DNA of 64,000 nucleotides from Calothrix sp. 336/3 (GCF_000734895.2 NZ_CP011382.1:2272700-2336699); one strand, 5' to 3'; positions 1-8,114 are shown, counted from the first letter of the stretch. The notes: a model not told the origin generated them from the sequence alone. Program-made: numbers and translations.

Positions 1-1633
1 GCTGATATACATCTGAATATGAATTTATTAAAGAACGTCGAGTAAAAATGTCTTGCCCCTCTTGTATTGTATCAAGACAGGCTATTATTTGGTGATAATG
101 AAACTTTGCTTTTTCTGGATGATGGATAGAAAGATACTTTGCTACTGTTTCTTTTTCTCGTGCTGCTTTGAGAAGTAATTTTAAATCATCTTTTGGTGAA
201 TTCTTAGTCACTGGCGGATCTGAGGCTGAGTCTGAGTCTTTTTTTTTACTGTCATAAGGTATATAATGGAATCCTTTAAAAGCAGGGAAACCATTTCCCA
301 CAACTCCAATTAAGTTTAATTTGCTCAACATTTCTGTTGCCTGAGCTAATTGAGTCTTCGTAACTTTGCTGATACTTACCACCATAACTGTGCTTCTGCA
401 AACTGAACCTGCAAGTAAAGCATCGACTAACCCCAATACAGGAGACGCATCCATCAGTACCAAATCGTAATTGCCCTCAAATGCTGTCATTAGCTGTTGC
501 ATTCGAGGCGACGAAAGCAGATGAACTGGATCGGCAGGTGTTGGTCCAGCAGTCAAAATATCTATATGGGTATTGGAGTTACTCGATGATTGAACATTAA
601 TTAGGTTGGGTAAATCGATATCACTCGCGAGTAAAGTTGAAAGTCCCTGTTCGTTTGGTAAGTCGAGTTGCTTGTGTAGAATTGGTTCGCGCAAGTTTGC
701 GTCAATCAATAGTACTCGCTTGTGTAAGCGCGCAGCACTCATTGCTAATCCTAAAGCTAACGCTGATTTACCATCGTCTGGTATTGCGGAAGTAATCATT
801 AGAGATTTAAGGCTGGCAACTGTGCTCAGAAGTTCGATGTTTTTGTAAATCAGGTCAACCGATTCCCAACGGGTGGGTGATTGCAATATTTGGACTGTCC
901 AAGGTGATAAGACTTCAGGCTTGCCAAATGGCAGTTTGATTACAGATTCTCTCGATTTGGCTGGTGGCAATTTGGGGACAGTTCCCAGCAAAGGTAAAGC
1001 GACTTGCTTTTCTAATTCAGCCGTGGTGTGAACAGAATCATCAGATGCTTCGCGGACGAAAACGGCTATAACTCCTAGAATTATTCCAATTACTGCACCA
1101 AAAATTAGATTTAGCTTGAGACTGGGAGCAATTAATATCCCTTGTTTGGGCGCTTCAATGATATCTAGTAAATATTTTCTATTTTTTTTTATATTATTTA
1201 TATAACTATAATATTGTGGTAAAAGTTTTGTTAAGACTTTGTACGTCTTCTCTGGATTACGATCTGTATAACTTACTTTTAGTATTTTAGTAGCAATATT
1301 ACCTGCTTTTATTCGCTCTACAACCAAAGAGCTTTGAAGCTCGTTCACAGTTATATCTGGATATTCTCTTTTAAGAGAGTCAACTACACCTTGAATCAGC
1401 CGAGGACTCTTGACTAAAGCCTGTTGAGTTGCTAAATCTATCTCAAAAATAGGCTCATTAACAAAGTTATTTTCTGTCTTACTTTGATTGTTAATCTCTA
1501 TCAATAATTGTATTGTGCTTCTATAGCTAGGAGGTGTCTTTTTAGTTATGAATCCAGAAATGGCAACAGAGCTTATAAATACTAGTAATAACCAAGGAAA
1601 TCTACGTATTAAAATTACTATTATTTTTGCCAT
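1..1633 (-). CDS. Wzc/CpsD-type polysaccharide tyrosine autokinase, 3' end outside window
   Basis: A minus-strand reading frame runs from ATG at 1633 to the window edge without a stop (about 544 codons). It begins with a transmembrane segment (residues about 7-25) and a Wzz-like periplasmic region. A second membrane segment follows (LIFGAVIGIILGVIAVFV). The cytoplasmic P-loop kinase domain has Walker A (SAIPDDGKSAL), Walker A' (LLIDANLREP) and Walker B (LVLMDASPVLGLVDA). This order is that of Wzc/CapAB-type kinases, which control chain length and export of capsule or exopolysaccharide at the inner membrane. A charged Ser/Asp/Lys-rich extension follows the kinase domain before the edge, so any Tyr-rich tail cannot be judged. 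The family is confident; the exported polymer is unknown. Confidence 0.9.
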   Translation of the reverse strand, partial: MAKIIVILIRRFPWLLLVFISSVAISGFITKKTPPSYRSTIQLLIEINNQSKTENNFVNEPIFEIDLATQQALVKSPRLIQGVVDSLKREYPDITVNELQSSLVVERIKAGNIATKILKVSYTDRNPEKTYKVLTKLLPQYYSYINNIKKNRKYLLDIIEAPKQGILIAPSLKLNLIFGAVIGIILGVIAVFVREASDDSVHTTAELEKQVALPLLGTVPKLPPAKSRESVIKLPFGKPEVLSPWTVQILQSPTRWESVDLIYKNIELLSTVASLKSLMITSAIPDDGKSALALGLAMSAARLHKRVLLIDANLREPILHKQLDLPNEQGLSTLLASDIDLPNLINVQSSSNSNTHIDILTAGPTPADPVHLLSSPRMQQLMTAFEGNYDLVLMDASPVLGLVDALLAGSVCRSTVMVVSISKVTKTQLAQATEMLSKLNLIGVVGNGFPAFKGFHYIPYDSKKKDSDSASDPPVTKNSPKDDLKLLLKAAREKETVAKYLSIHHPEKAKFHYHQIIACLDTIQEGQDIFTRRSLINSYSDVYQ

Positions 1634-1942
1634 AAGATATTTATTATAACTGTATATTTTGATTTCAAAATGTCTTATATTTAAGCCATATAAGACTATT
1701 GGAACGCTTATCACCCCCTGAAAATTTTATCTTTAATACCAATTTTGCATGAAGATGCACGTTATAATATACCCCTGTAGTCCCCTTACCAAGAGGGGAC
1801 GAGGTTCGCTGGGATAAATATATTGTAGTTTTACAAAGGAACAGTATAGCTTTTTATACGTAATTTTTGATATCATACATGTATATTATATACATCAAAT
1901 AAAATTTTTGTAAAAAATAACACTTAGGTTATTAACCAAATT
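1634..1942. other. Intergenic, AT-rich, no gene seen
   Basis: This 309-bp stretch lies between the divergent kinase and TPR genes and should hold both promoters. It has an AT-rich run near 1860-1910 and a GC-richer patch near 1780-1815 (CCCCTTACCAAGAGGGGACG). I see no convincing coding frame, tRNA or strong hairpin. Confidence 0.5.
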
Positions 1943-2323
1943 ATGGCTAAGTTACACGACTACGAAACATGGTTTGATAAAGGCATGGCATTTCAAGAAT
2001 CAAGCCAACATGAAGAAGCGCTCGCCTGTTTCCAAAAAGCTATCGAACTAAAATCAGATTTTATTCCAGCTTGGGTTTACCAAGGCATGTCACTGGAGCA
2101 GTTACAACGGCACGATGAAGCCTTGGCATTATTTGACACAGCGATTCACGCAAATCCAGACGTTACAGACCTTTGGTACAACAAAGGGGCAACCCTATGC
2201 ACACTGGAACGCTACGAAGAAGCCTTAGCTTGCTTCGATAAGGTTTTAGAAATAAATCCAAATGATGCAATTGCCCAGACAACTCGAAGCCTAACTATCG
2301 CAACCTTGAAAAGCATTAATTAA
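1943..2323 (+). CDS. Small TPR-repeat protein
   Basis: This 126-residue protein is almost entirely tetratricopeptide repeats. Three 34-residue units can be seen (WFDKGMAFQESSQHEEALACF, WVYQGMSLEQLQRHDEALALF, WYNKGATLCTLERYEEALACF) with the usual W/Y-x2-G and A-x3-F positions. There is no signal peptide or membrane segment, so it is probably a cytoplasmic protein-protein interaction module. The ATG start follows an AT-rich leader with only a weak ribosome site. It stands alone between the kinase and a convergent recombinase, and the partner is unknown. Confidence 0.85.
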   Translation: MAKLHDYETWFDKGMAFQESSQHEEALACFQKAIELKSDFIPAWVYQGMSLEQLQRHDEALALFDTAIHANPDVTDLWYNKGATLCTLERYEEALACFDKVLEINPNDAIAQTTRSLTIATLKSIN

Positions 2324-2348
2324 ACTTGAGCGATCGCCCTCCCCAACC

Positions 2349-3512
2349 CTAAAACTCCGGCAAAACCAACTCCCGACTTTGCCCCGCATAATGGCGGTAA
2401 ATAATCTCCGGCGAATTCCCCACCATAGTCGCCACATCCTTAACATCCACCCCATTCCTCAAAGCCATCGTAATAAAAGTATGCCGAGTTTGGTAAAGTT
2501 TTCTATACTTCACACCATCCAAACTTGCTAACACATTCCTCCAAGCCCGTCGGCTGAGATTATGCACATCAATCCACTTCCCATCCGGCGACGGAAAAAC
2601 TTTCCCATCATCCGACACACCAACAGATTTAATCGACCGCAATAACCCAGCTAAACGCTGATTAATCGGGAAAACTCGCTTCTTCTGCGTCTTCAACCCC
2701 GGCTTACAAGTCAACCCCGACGACGAAATCACCACAGCTTGCTCGAACCGAAGCACCGTAAAATCGATCGCAATATGCTTCCACTGCAAAGCCACAGCTT
2801 CCGATGGTCGGCAACCCGTGATAAATAAAAACTCAATCAAGGTTGCGTAATGCTTGTAATAGCGATTTTCTTGGAATGCGGCAATAATGCGATCGCGCTC
2901 CTCCAAACTAAAAGGATTAATATCCGTCTCCTCATAATCACCCTTCGGCACCTTAATATCACTCGCCATTCCCTCAAATGGATTTTCTCCAATCAACTGG
3001 GACTTAACAGCCCAATCACAACAAGCCGAAAACTGAGTCAAAATCTTCTTCGCTGACAGGGGGCTTTTATTGGCAACCAACCAATCCCGAATTGCCACAG
3101 CCTTATCCAAAGTCCTCACTGGCAAATGCACGTTGATGCAGCGATAAATTTTGTGGTAATCCTTTGCCAAAGTGCTAGGAGACAAACTCGACCGCTTGTA
3201 CTCGGTATAGCTGTCCCACAAATCCGCTAAGGACGCATGGGTTTTATTCTCGCTAGTTGTTGTAAATTCAACCTGCTGAGATTGAGGTTTGTACCTTTCC
3301 AACGTCACATCAAAATTGTTGCAGAGAATATCCAACTCGATTTGCCGAGCCTTCATTTCCGCCAACTTGCGATTGGCTTTGCTATCGGTATACCCGGTTG
3401 AAAGATAATGACGTTTACCCCCAAAACTAAAAACCAGTTGTAGGCGATCGTTAGAGATTTTGATTTGGACAGTACCCTTCGAGGCTTTGCGTTGAGAGGC
3501 ATTGGAAGCCAC
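2349..3512 (-). CDS. Tyrosine recombinase (phage-type integrase), left of the tRNA-Phe remnant
   Basis: The predicted protein is 387 residues. The frame is open further upstream, but the best start is GTG at 3512 because an AGGAG site lies 8 bp before it. The C-terminal catalytic domain shows the first Arg in TGCRPSEAVALQW, a candidate catalytic Lys in TQKKRVFPI, the second Arg/His box in YQTRHTFITMA (the usual HxxR His is Tyr), and the terminal nucleophile in IYRHYAG. The N-terminal part has an Arm-type DNA-binding region and a core-binding SAM-like region. The gene starts 250 bp from the tRNA-Phe remnant but lies outside the direct repeats of the 22.9-kb element. It may belong to a second, tandemly integrated element extending left. 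Confidence 0.9.
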   Translation of the reverse strand: MASNASQRKASKGTVQIKISNDRLQLVFSFGGKRHYLSTGYTDSKANRKLAEMKARQIELDILCNNFDVTLERYKPQSQQVEFTTTSENKTHASLADLWDSYTEYKRSSLSPSTLAKDYHKIYRCINVHLPVRTLDKAVAIRDWLVANKSPLSAKKILTQFSACCDWAVKSQLIGENPFEGMASDIKVPKGDYEETDINPFSLEERDRIIAAFQENRYYKHYATLIEFLFITGCRPSEAVALQWKHIAIDFTVLRFEQAVVISSSGLTCKPGLKTQKKRVFPINQRLAGLLRSIKSVGVSDDGKVFPSPDGKWIDVHNLSRRAWRNVLASLDGVKYRKLYQTRHTFITMALRNGVDVKDVATMVGNSPEIIYRHYAGQSRELVLPEF

Positions 3513-3763
3513 ACTAATACTCCTGAAATTCAAGCCAAGACGTAGGGAAGCTGCTAGCAAGTTACCCCACACCTTGAAAACGTTGAAATCAGCGCGCTCT
3601 GATTTACCCCAAATTTACCCCAATAAAATGTCCAAACTCGTCCAAAAATGTCCAACGTTGGCATATTCTTACACCAAATTTACACCCTTAAAATGGCTGA
3701 AATGGGATTTTTGCTCAAACAGTAAACCCCTGGAAGCTATGCTTCACAGGGGTTTAGGGGGTT
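3513..3763. other. Att-adjacent region with short direct repeats and a strong hairpin
   Basis: This stretch holds short reiterated words: ATTTACCCCA-type copies near 3601-3622, ATGTCCAA-type copies near 3628-3656, and TTTACACC near 3680. They could be arm-type binding sites for a neighbouring recombinase. Near 3724-3756 a near-perfect hairpin (AAACCCCTGGAAGC, TAT loop, then the complement) sits just downstream of the minus-strand tRNA remnant and could be its old terminator. No gene is supported here. Confidence 0.5.
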
Positions 3764-3843
3764 ATGCCAGGAACGAGACTTGAACTCGTGACACGAGGAT
3801 TTTCAGAAGACGCGATGCCCGGACTAAAAGTCCTCTGCTCTAC
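3764..3843 (-). other. attL: displaced tRNA-Phe 3' half plus element core site
   Basis: Positions 3764-3806 match the 3' half of tRNA-Phe exactly, up to the end of the anticodon loop (TTTTCAG on the plus strand). The sequence then diverges for 24 bp, after which TCCTCTGCTCTAC (3831-3843), the next 13 bp of the tRNA gene, reappears. GAGGATTTTCAG (3795-3806) and CTAAAAGTCCTC (3824-3835) form an imperfect inverted repeat, as expected for the paired core sites of a tyrosine recombinase. The D arm and 5' acceptor strand are missing, so this is not a working tRNA. Confidence 0.85.
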
Positions 3844-3935
3844 AAGCAAAACTTGAATCCCCTGTACCATAAGAAATTCAGCTATTTTGGGGGAAATAAT
3901 TAATCCTTATACTGAATAGCGATCGCCACTCCAAT

Positions 3936-5030
3936 TCAGCTTGGTGGTTTTGGTCTATCTTCCCGATTAACCAACTGAGTAAAAGCTTGGTGGTAATGTT
4001 GCTCGTTTATCCATCGATGATAGGTCTGAGTATGGATTTTTACGCTGTGACCCATCATCTGAGCCGCTAGTGTCACATCTACTCCAATCATCAGAGAACG
4101 GATAGCCCAAGCGTGACGCAATCGGTAAGGATTAAAGGGTATCTCTAGCTTACGGAAAGCATCGCTAACACTATGCCCTAATTTGTCGTTGGCACGGTTC
4201 AAATTGACATCAGGCAGAATTACCTTATTGATTTGGAATAATTCGTACCATTCGGGATGGATTGGGAATATTCGTCTATATCCCGTCTTGCCATCGTGAA
4301 CAATGGCGATTTTATCGTGAGCGATCGCGTGAAAATCTAGCTTGAATACTTCATGATTTCGTAGCCCGTACACGGCGATCGCCCCAAAGACCCATCGCCA
4401 CCCATCGGCTGGAATTTGCTTCCAGATATCTTGTATTTGCTCATCCGAGGGAATTTCCTTTGATGCTCCCTTGCTTGAAGAGTATTTCCCGCGCCACCGA
4501 GAAGTATTTACAGGTAAATTTGCAAAATCAGCCAAAGCACCCAAAGCCATACACATCCTTTGCCTTACTTTTGTGTCTGGCGGTGAGGCAATTATTGCTG
4601 ATTCAATTGCAGAGATAGTTAAAGGCTTATTCCAGTTTAGTTTTTTAAAACTTGCCAAATAATCTTTTTTATAAGTCAATAGACTTTTGTCGGTTTTAGC
4701 CCGACGGTTAAAATAATCTGTTTCAAAATTTAGTACCCAGTCGCCAATATTTTTTATCTTCTCTGATTCATGAAAATCAATATAATTATTCCAATCAAAA
4801 ATACCTAAGTCGAGACAGGCACTGATTTTAATAGCCTCGCTTTCTGCTAATTCAATATTTTTGTCTGTGCAAGACAATCCTAAATATATACGCTGTCTTG
4901 ATGGCTTTTTGGATGAGGAAAAAGGCTTAGGTGGTAGAGTTCCTCTAAGCCATAATTTATCGCCTGTAATCCCAATTCTTAATCTACACCTACGCTCCAG
5001 TAATCGAGCGTTAACTTGTTCTAAGTTCAT
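3936..5030 (-). CDS. int: Tyrosine recombinase, probable integrase of the tRNA-Phe element
   Basis: The protein is 364 residues with a C-terminal phage-integrase catalytic domain. The conserved boxes visible are YGLRNHEVFKL (first Arg), DGKTGYRRIFPI (candidate Lys), YRLRHAWAIRSL (Arg and His; the usual leading His is Tyr), MMGHS (second His) and QTYHRW (nucleophile Tyr). It sits 93 bp inside the attL core site and reads towards it, the usual layout for a tRNA-targeting integrase. Its upstream side carries a 49-residue gene and the iteron-like repeats, so it may be controlled from there. It differs strongly from the recombinase at 2349-3512, so it is not a duplicate of it. Confidence 0.92.
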   Translation of the reverse strand: MNLEQVNARLLERRCRLRIGITGDKLWLRGTLPPKPFSSSKKPSRQRIYLGLSCTDKNIELAESEAIKISACLDLGIFDWNNYIDFHESEKIKNIGDWVLNFETDYFNRRAKTDKSLLTYKKDYLASFKKLNWNKPLTISAIESAIIASPPDTKVRQRMCMALGALADFANLPVNTSRWRGKYSSSKGASKEIPSDEQIQDIWKQIPADGWRWVFGAIAVYGLRNHEVFKLDFHAIAHDKIAIVHDGKTGYRRIFPIHPEWYELFQINKVILPDVNLNRANDKLGHSVSDAFRKLEIPFNPYRLRHAWAIRSLMIGVDVTLAAQMMGHSVKIHTQTYHRWINEQHYHQAFTQLVNREDRPKPPS

Positions 5031-5036
5031 TTACGC

Positions 5037-5186
5037 TCAAAATCTAAACAATATTGCTCGTTCCCTTAAAATTTCAACTGCTTGTTCTGGGCTTTCTTCA
5101 TCCAGAACAACAGAGAAACCTATCCTCTCATTGTTGTAGTTGCCAGTAGAAACCAAAAAATGAGCGTGAACTGTTTTTATCTTCAT
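5037..5186 (-). CDS. Small conserved-type protein upstream of integrase
   Basis: The frame encodes 49 residues starting MKIKTVHAHFLVSTG and ends 6 bp before the integrase start, on the same strand. It is mixed alpha/beta with an acidic stretch (VVLDEESPEQAVEILRERA). I recall similar small proteins from cyanobacterial plasmids but cannot name a function. Its position next to int would suit an accessory or directionality factor; that is inference only. Confidence 0.65.
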   Translation of the reverse strand: MKIKTVHAHFLVSTGNYNNERIGFSVVLDEESPEQAVEILRERAILFRF

Positions 5187-5261
5187 GGTTTAGACCTTTA
5201 GCTATGTGTTCCAGATTTTGCCTGCAATTCTTGAAAAACCTTGCTGGGAGAAGTTTTCAGC

Positions 5262-5451
5262 CGTCTACAGCCCATTTTTTGGGAAAAATTTTGTAGGCAA
5301 CTGTAGACGGGTAATAATAATACTTTGGTAATACTATGACCAAAATATTATTCGATAATAAATTTGGTAATTTTGAGTATCCAAAATATTATTTAGTCTG
5401 TAGACGCGGTGTAGACGGAGTGTAGGCAAGTTGTAGACGAGTGTAGACGGG
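5262..5451. repeat. Iteron-like array (TGTAGACG) with AT-rich spacer; candidate origin or arm sites
   Basis: Five head-to-tail copies of TGTAGACG-type units start at 5399, 5410, 5421, 5432 and 5442, a period of 10-11 bp. Two more copies lie at 5292 and 5302, and an inverted copy (CCGTCTACAG) at 5261-5270. The third unit of the main array and the 5292 copy read TGTAGGCA. Between the clusters is an AT-rich stretch containing CCAAAATATTATT twice (near 5340 and 5381). One copy per helical turn beside an AT-rich segment is typical of replication iterons, but recombinase arm sites or an operator for the int operon fit too. Confidence 0.65.
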
Positions 5452-5452
5452 C

Positions 5453-6703
5453 TTAATTTTTCGGTTTATACCTCCATCCCATTTGATTTCCATTTCCGAT
5501 TGTTTCCCCGTAATTATTGTCAGCCATTGCCGCAAAAATTACCCTAATGTCTTCTGGTGTCATACCATCAAATAACCGGGATTGTTGTTTTAGTGTTCGA
5601 GCTTTGAGGATGACATTAGGATTGAGTATTCCCCACGAATATATATAATCCTCATATTCGTTTAGGGGTAAAGTGTCGGTTATTTTTTCGATAATTTCGG
5701 GCTGTTCCTGTATCTGAATTAGTGTATTTGCTGTCCAGTTACTTAGGTCTAATTCACAAGGGTTATCGTCGAGTAAAAAACGCTTTTTACCTCCCTGTTT
5801 TAACCATTCTTCGAGTTGTTTATCCTTGAGCTTTTTGGCGTGTTCCACTGCAAACATTCCCAAACGCACCAAAACAAAGCAACTGTACAGAGTATCTTTG
5901 TCCCCTTCAAGCCCGAAATTCTCAGCAGTATCGTTTTGAGCGATCGCCAAAATAAACTGCTTATATCTCCGACCGCGTTTGGCGTGACGTTTCAGCCAGA
6001 ATTTTGCATGGTCGCATTCATCAACCAGCACCGGAAATTCTTCGGCTACTAAAAAGCGTTCCCTTCCGGCTATGGCAGCATCTCCATCCTCTCCCCGAAG
6101 TTCCACTAACTCTTCGAGAGTTCGCAAATCCTCACCCATTGCCGCATTAATCGCGGTGAAATTACCCTTGCGACCAATTACATCTTCCGGTGGTAGCCAA
6201 GCCCATTCATCAGGTTTGCAGTCGGAATCATAAATCCGCACCCTACCACCAATTTTTGAGGCTAGGTACTGGGTGAAGGTTGACTTCCCGTCACCCGTTC
6301 CACCGATTAATGCTACGTGTTTTTGGCATTTTTGAATATATCCAACCGGGTCAGAAATTAAATTTTCTAGGGAATACTGGGTGGATTGCTTGCCCTCAAT
6401 GACAAGAGTTGCTGTTGGTGACATCAAAGTACTGTATCTAGCCATGCGGTTTGTAATTGCCGCTTTGTCGATAATGCCTATCTCTTCTTCGAGCATCTTT
6501 GCTTGCTGTCGCTGTCGCCTACCAAAATAGGCTGTCACACAAACCGTCCCAGTGATTACGGGTTTTGTATTTCCTGAACTACTGACAATCGCAAATATGA
6601 GTAGTCCGGAGGCAAACAGTACGGAAAATATCGAGTTATTTTTGGCTTGGTTGTAGGCAATCAAGCGATTCTGTAAATCACTTGGGTGGATGGATGCCGT
6701 CAA
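5453..6703 (-). CDS. Membrane-anchored HerA/FtsK-like P-loop ATPase
   Basis: The start chosen is TTG at 6703: GGGAGG lies 6 bp upstream and the start overlaps the stop of the preceding gene. That gives 416 residues; the frame is open further upstream in a region overlapping the neighbour. After a short cytoplasmic start come two hydrophobic segments (around SVLFASGLLIFAIV and VITGTVCVTAYF). The ATPase core has Walker A GGTGDGKST (residue about 134) and Walker B FPVLVDECDHA (about 221). A Gln/Asn-containing strand (QFILAIAQND) resembles the HerA/FtsK sensor. This superfamily pumps DNA: conjugative coupling proteins, FtsK, and packaging ATPases of tailless viruses. No relaxase is seen, so packaging is a reasonable but unproven idea. 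Confidence 0.75.
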   Translation of the reverse strand: MTASIHPSDLQNRLIAYNQAKNNSIFSVLFASGLLIFAIVSSSGNTKPVITGTVCVTAYFGRRQRQQAKMLEEEIGIIDKAAITNRMARYSTLMSPTATLVIEGKQSTQYSLENLISDPVGYIQKCQKHVALIGGTGDGKSTFTQYLASKIGGRVRIYDSDCKPDEWAWLPPEDVIGRKGNFTAINAAMGEDLRTLEELVELRGEDGDAAIAGRERFLVAEEFPVLVDECDHAKFWLKRHAKRGRRYKQFILAIAQNDTAENFGLEGDKDTLYSCFVLVRLGMFAVEHAKKLKDKQLEEWLKQGGKKRFLLDDNPCELDLSNWTANTLIQIQEQPEIIEKITDTLPLNEYEDYIYSWGILNPNVILKARTLKQQSRLFDGMTPEDIRVIFAAMADNNYGETIGNGNQMGWRYKPKN

Positions 6704-7068
6704 AGTATCCCTCCCAGGAATAATCCAAGCCAAATTAATCCGACCCGAATATTTACCCAAACCGCAGCTTCCGGAACATATTTCCACACCCAAGCCACAG
6801 CTCCCACTATTGCGATACAAATAGCCAAAATTACGCCAATGATGGGTAAGGGGACGTTGACACGACGGATTACGGAAACCGCAAACATGGGGGCGGAAAT
6901 GTAGGAAATTACAACCAGGGCATTATCTTCCCAGTGGGGAGAAGGCAGAAGCCGATCGAGTAGTTGGTATTTGATTTCGGCTAATTTATCCCTTTTTTGG
7001 ACGGGGTAAACTGGCTGGGCTGGTGTGGGTACTTCGACGGTGATGGATGTTTGGTTATTTTCCTCCAT
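6700..7068 (-). CDS. Membrane protein, partner of the ATPase
   Basis: From ATG at 7068 the protein is 122 residues: an acidic Thr/Pro-rich N-terminus, then about three hydrophobic segments (ALVVISYISAPMFAVSVI, PLPIIGVILAICIAIVGAVA, VGLIWLGLFLGGIL). Its stop overlaps the TTG start of the ATPase gene, so the two are translationally coupled and probably form one membrane complex. I recognise no family. Confidence 0.75.
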   Translation of the reverse strand: MEENNQTSITVEVPTPAQPVYPVQKRDKLAEIKYQLLDRLLPSPHWEDNALVVISYISAPMFAVSVIRRVNVPLPIIGVILAICIAIVGAVAWVWKYVPEAAVWVNIRVGLIWLGLFLGGIL

Positions 7069-7198
7069 ATGGAGCCTCACAGCGTTCTGTAAGTATTTGG
7101 ATGGTGGCTCGAAGGGTAAGGGCGGTCAGTGGCATTAACAGAAACAGGATGATAATTACCCCAAAGCATTCTCCCAGCCCGTGTTTAAAGTCATTCAT
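7055..7198 (-). CDS. 47-residue single-pass membrane protein
   Basis: The frame ATG 7198 to TAA 7055 encodes MNDFKHGLGECFG followed by one hydrophobic helix (VIIILFLLMPLTALTL) and a short polar tail. The start overlaps the stop of the preceding gene and the end overlaps the start of the next, so it fits the operon exactly. Small single-span proteins of this kind occur in virion and secretion complexes; no family is recognised. Confidence 0.65.
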   Translation of the reverse strand: MNDFKHGLGECFGVIIILFLLMPLTALTLRATIQILTERCEAPYGGK

Positions 7199-7424
7199 CG
7201 CACTGGTTGATAGCCTTCAATATTTTTTCCCGCTTCTCATCGGTAAGATTGGCGTTACCGTCACAGGGGATGACCTCCAAGTGGGTTCCAGCCCGGTATA
7301 GAGCATTGTCTTTGGCGGCTTGACTTGTAGCTTTGTTGTAATGGGAAACTTGCTTTTCTACGTATTTATCCTTCATAATTTGGGGTACTGCTATAGATAT
7401 TCCAGGGTTTTTGGTGCTAGCCAT
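7191..7424 (-). CDS. Hypothetical soluble 77-residue protein
   Basis: The start at ATG 7424 (MASTKNPGISIAVPQIMKDK) overlaps the stop of the gene before it; a longer open frame upstream is only overlap with that gene. The protein is rich in Lys and Ala, with a short proline-containing N-terminus and a helical charged remainder, and no membrane segment. It is part of the tight minus-strand operon leading to the ATPase. Function unknown. Confidence 0.7.
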   Translation of the reverse strand: MASTKNPGISIAVPQIMKDKYVEKQVSHYNKATSQAAKDNALYRAGTHLEVIPCDGNANLTDEKREKILKAINQCDE

Positions 7425-7827
7425 TACCCTGGTTTTGATTTTGTTGGTGAATTTGAGAGTAGAACAGCGATAGAACGCGGTATACGCGCCCGCCATTGGT
7501 TTGAAAAACTTTTCTGTCGGACAATCTAGCTGCTTTGGAGCGGGAGACTTTCACCATGAGCATGGAGCCGTCGTCAGCTGTCGAAAATATTTCGTAGTTG
7601 TCTAGGGCATCAAATTCGACTTGTGTACGGTCAATGGTGGCTTCATAGTGGGCTTTATGTGCATCACGAGCGTTGGATACTGTGGGTAAACCTGATAAGT
7701 TACGGGGTTTACGTGTGCGCTTACTGCCATCATCTTTGTTGCTTAAGGTGGCTTTACTGCTGTTATTGGTGGTTGTTTCCATAGGTATTGTTGGTGTTTG
7801 GGGCTTGTTTTGTGTCCTTTCTGTCAT
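7417..7827 (-). CDS. Hypothetical protein, disordered N-terminus
   Basis: The protein is 136 residues. About 50 residues at the N-terminus are Thr/Asn/Lys-rich and probably disordered (TTTNNSSKATLSNKDDGSKR). A compact alpha/beta region follows (TQVEFDALDNYEIFSTADDG), then a basic segment and a Gln/Asn-rich tail. It is the second gene of the operon. No family recognised; a DNA- or partner-binding role is possible but unproven. Confidence 0.7.
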   Translation of the reverse strand: MTERTQNKPQTPTIPMETTTNNSSKATLSNKDDGSKRTRKPRNLSGLPTVSNARDAHKAHYEATIDRTQVEFDALDNYEIFSTADDGSMLMVKVSRSKAARLSDRKVFQTNGGRVYRVLSLFYSQIHQQNQNQGNG

Positions 7828-7880
7828 GTGTTAATCTGCGGTGACTCTTGCCCTGTAAAGGGTGTAGAGAATTACCCTAA

Positions 7881-8114
7881 TTACTCCGGCATAACTGCCA
7901 CTTTCTCTAGCCCGCAGCGCACACTCATCGAATGCTCGCAAAGGTAGCGCCAGAAGGGCATAGCTATTTCCTGACTCTCAATAATCAATGGTCGATCGCG
8001 TCCGACAAAGTTTATGGTCAGGTTCCCATCGAAAATTTCCGCATAGGCGATCGCGTCAAGATTGACCGCGATTTGTCGTTTTGGCTCAATCACGAGCCGA
8101 ACAATTTTGTTCAT
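7881..8114 (-). CDS. Hypothetical protein, first gene of the ATPase operon
   Basis: The 77-residue protein starts MNKIVRLVIEPKRQIAVNL and is beta-rich in its first half, with a later stretch EIAMPFWRYLCEHSMSVRC. It heads the minus-strand operon that ends with the ATPase at 5453. Its promoter must lie in the same divergent region as that of the ribbon-helix-helix gene, so the operator repeats there may control both. No family recognised. Confidence 0.7.
   Translation of the reverse strand: MNKIVRLVIEPKRQIAVNLDAIAYAEIFDGNLTINFVGRDRPLIIESQEIAMPFWRYLCEHSMSVRCGLEKVAVMPE

Noticed and set aside
3502..3783. Plus-strand frame of 93 codons next to attL
   Set aside because: It overlaps the recombinase start, the hairpin and the tRNA remnant, and its translation has no domain-like features.
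3764..3843. Intron-containing tRNA-Phe
   Set aside because: The 24-bp insertion could suggest an intron, but the D arm and 5' acceptor strand are missing, so this is an att remnant.
5262..5451. CRISPR array
   Set aside because: The units are 10-11 bp with no unique spacers between them.
5453..6703. Conjugative coupling protein of an ICE
   Set aside because: The ATPase type would allow it, but no relaxase or mating-pair genes are visible in the element; kept only as an alternative.
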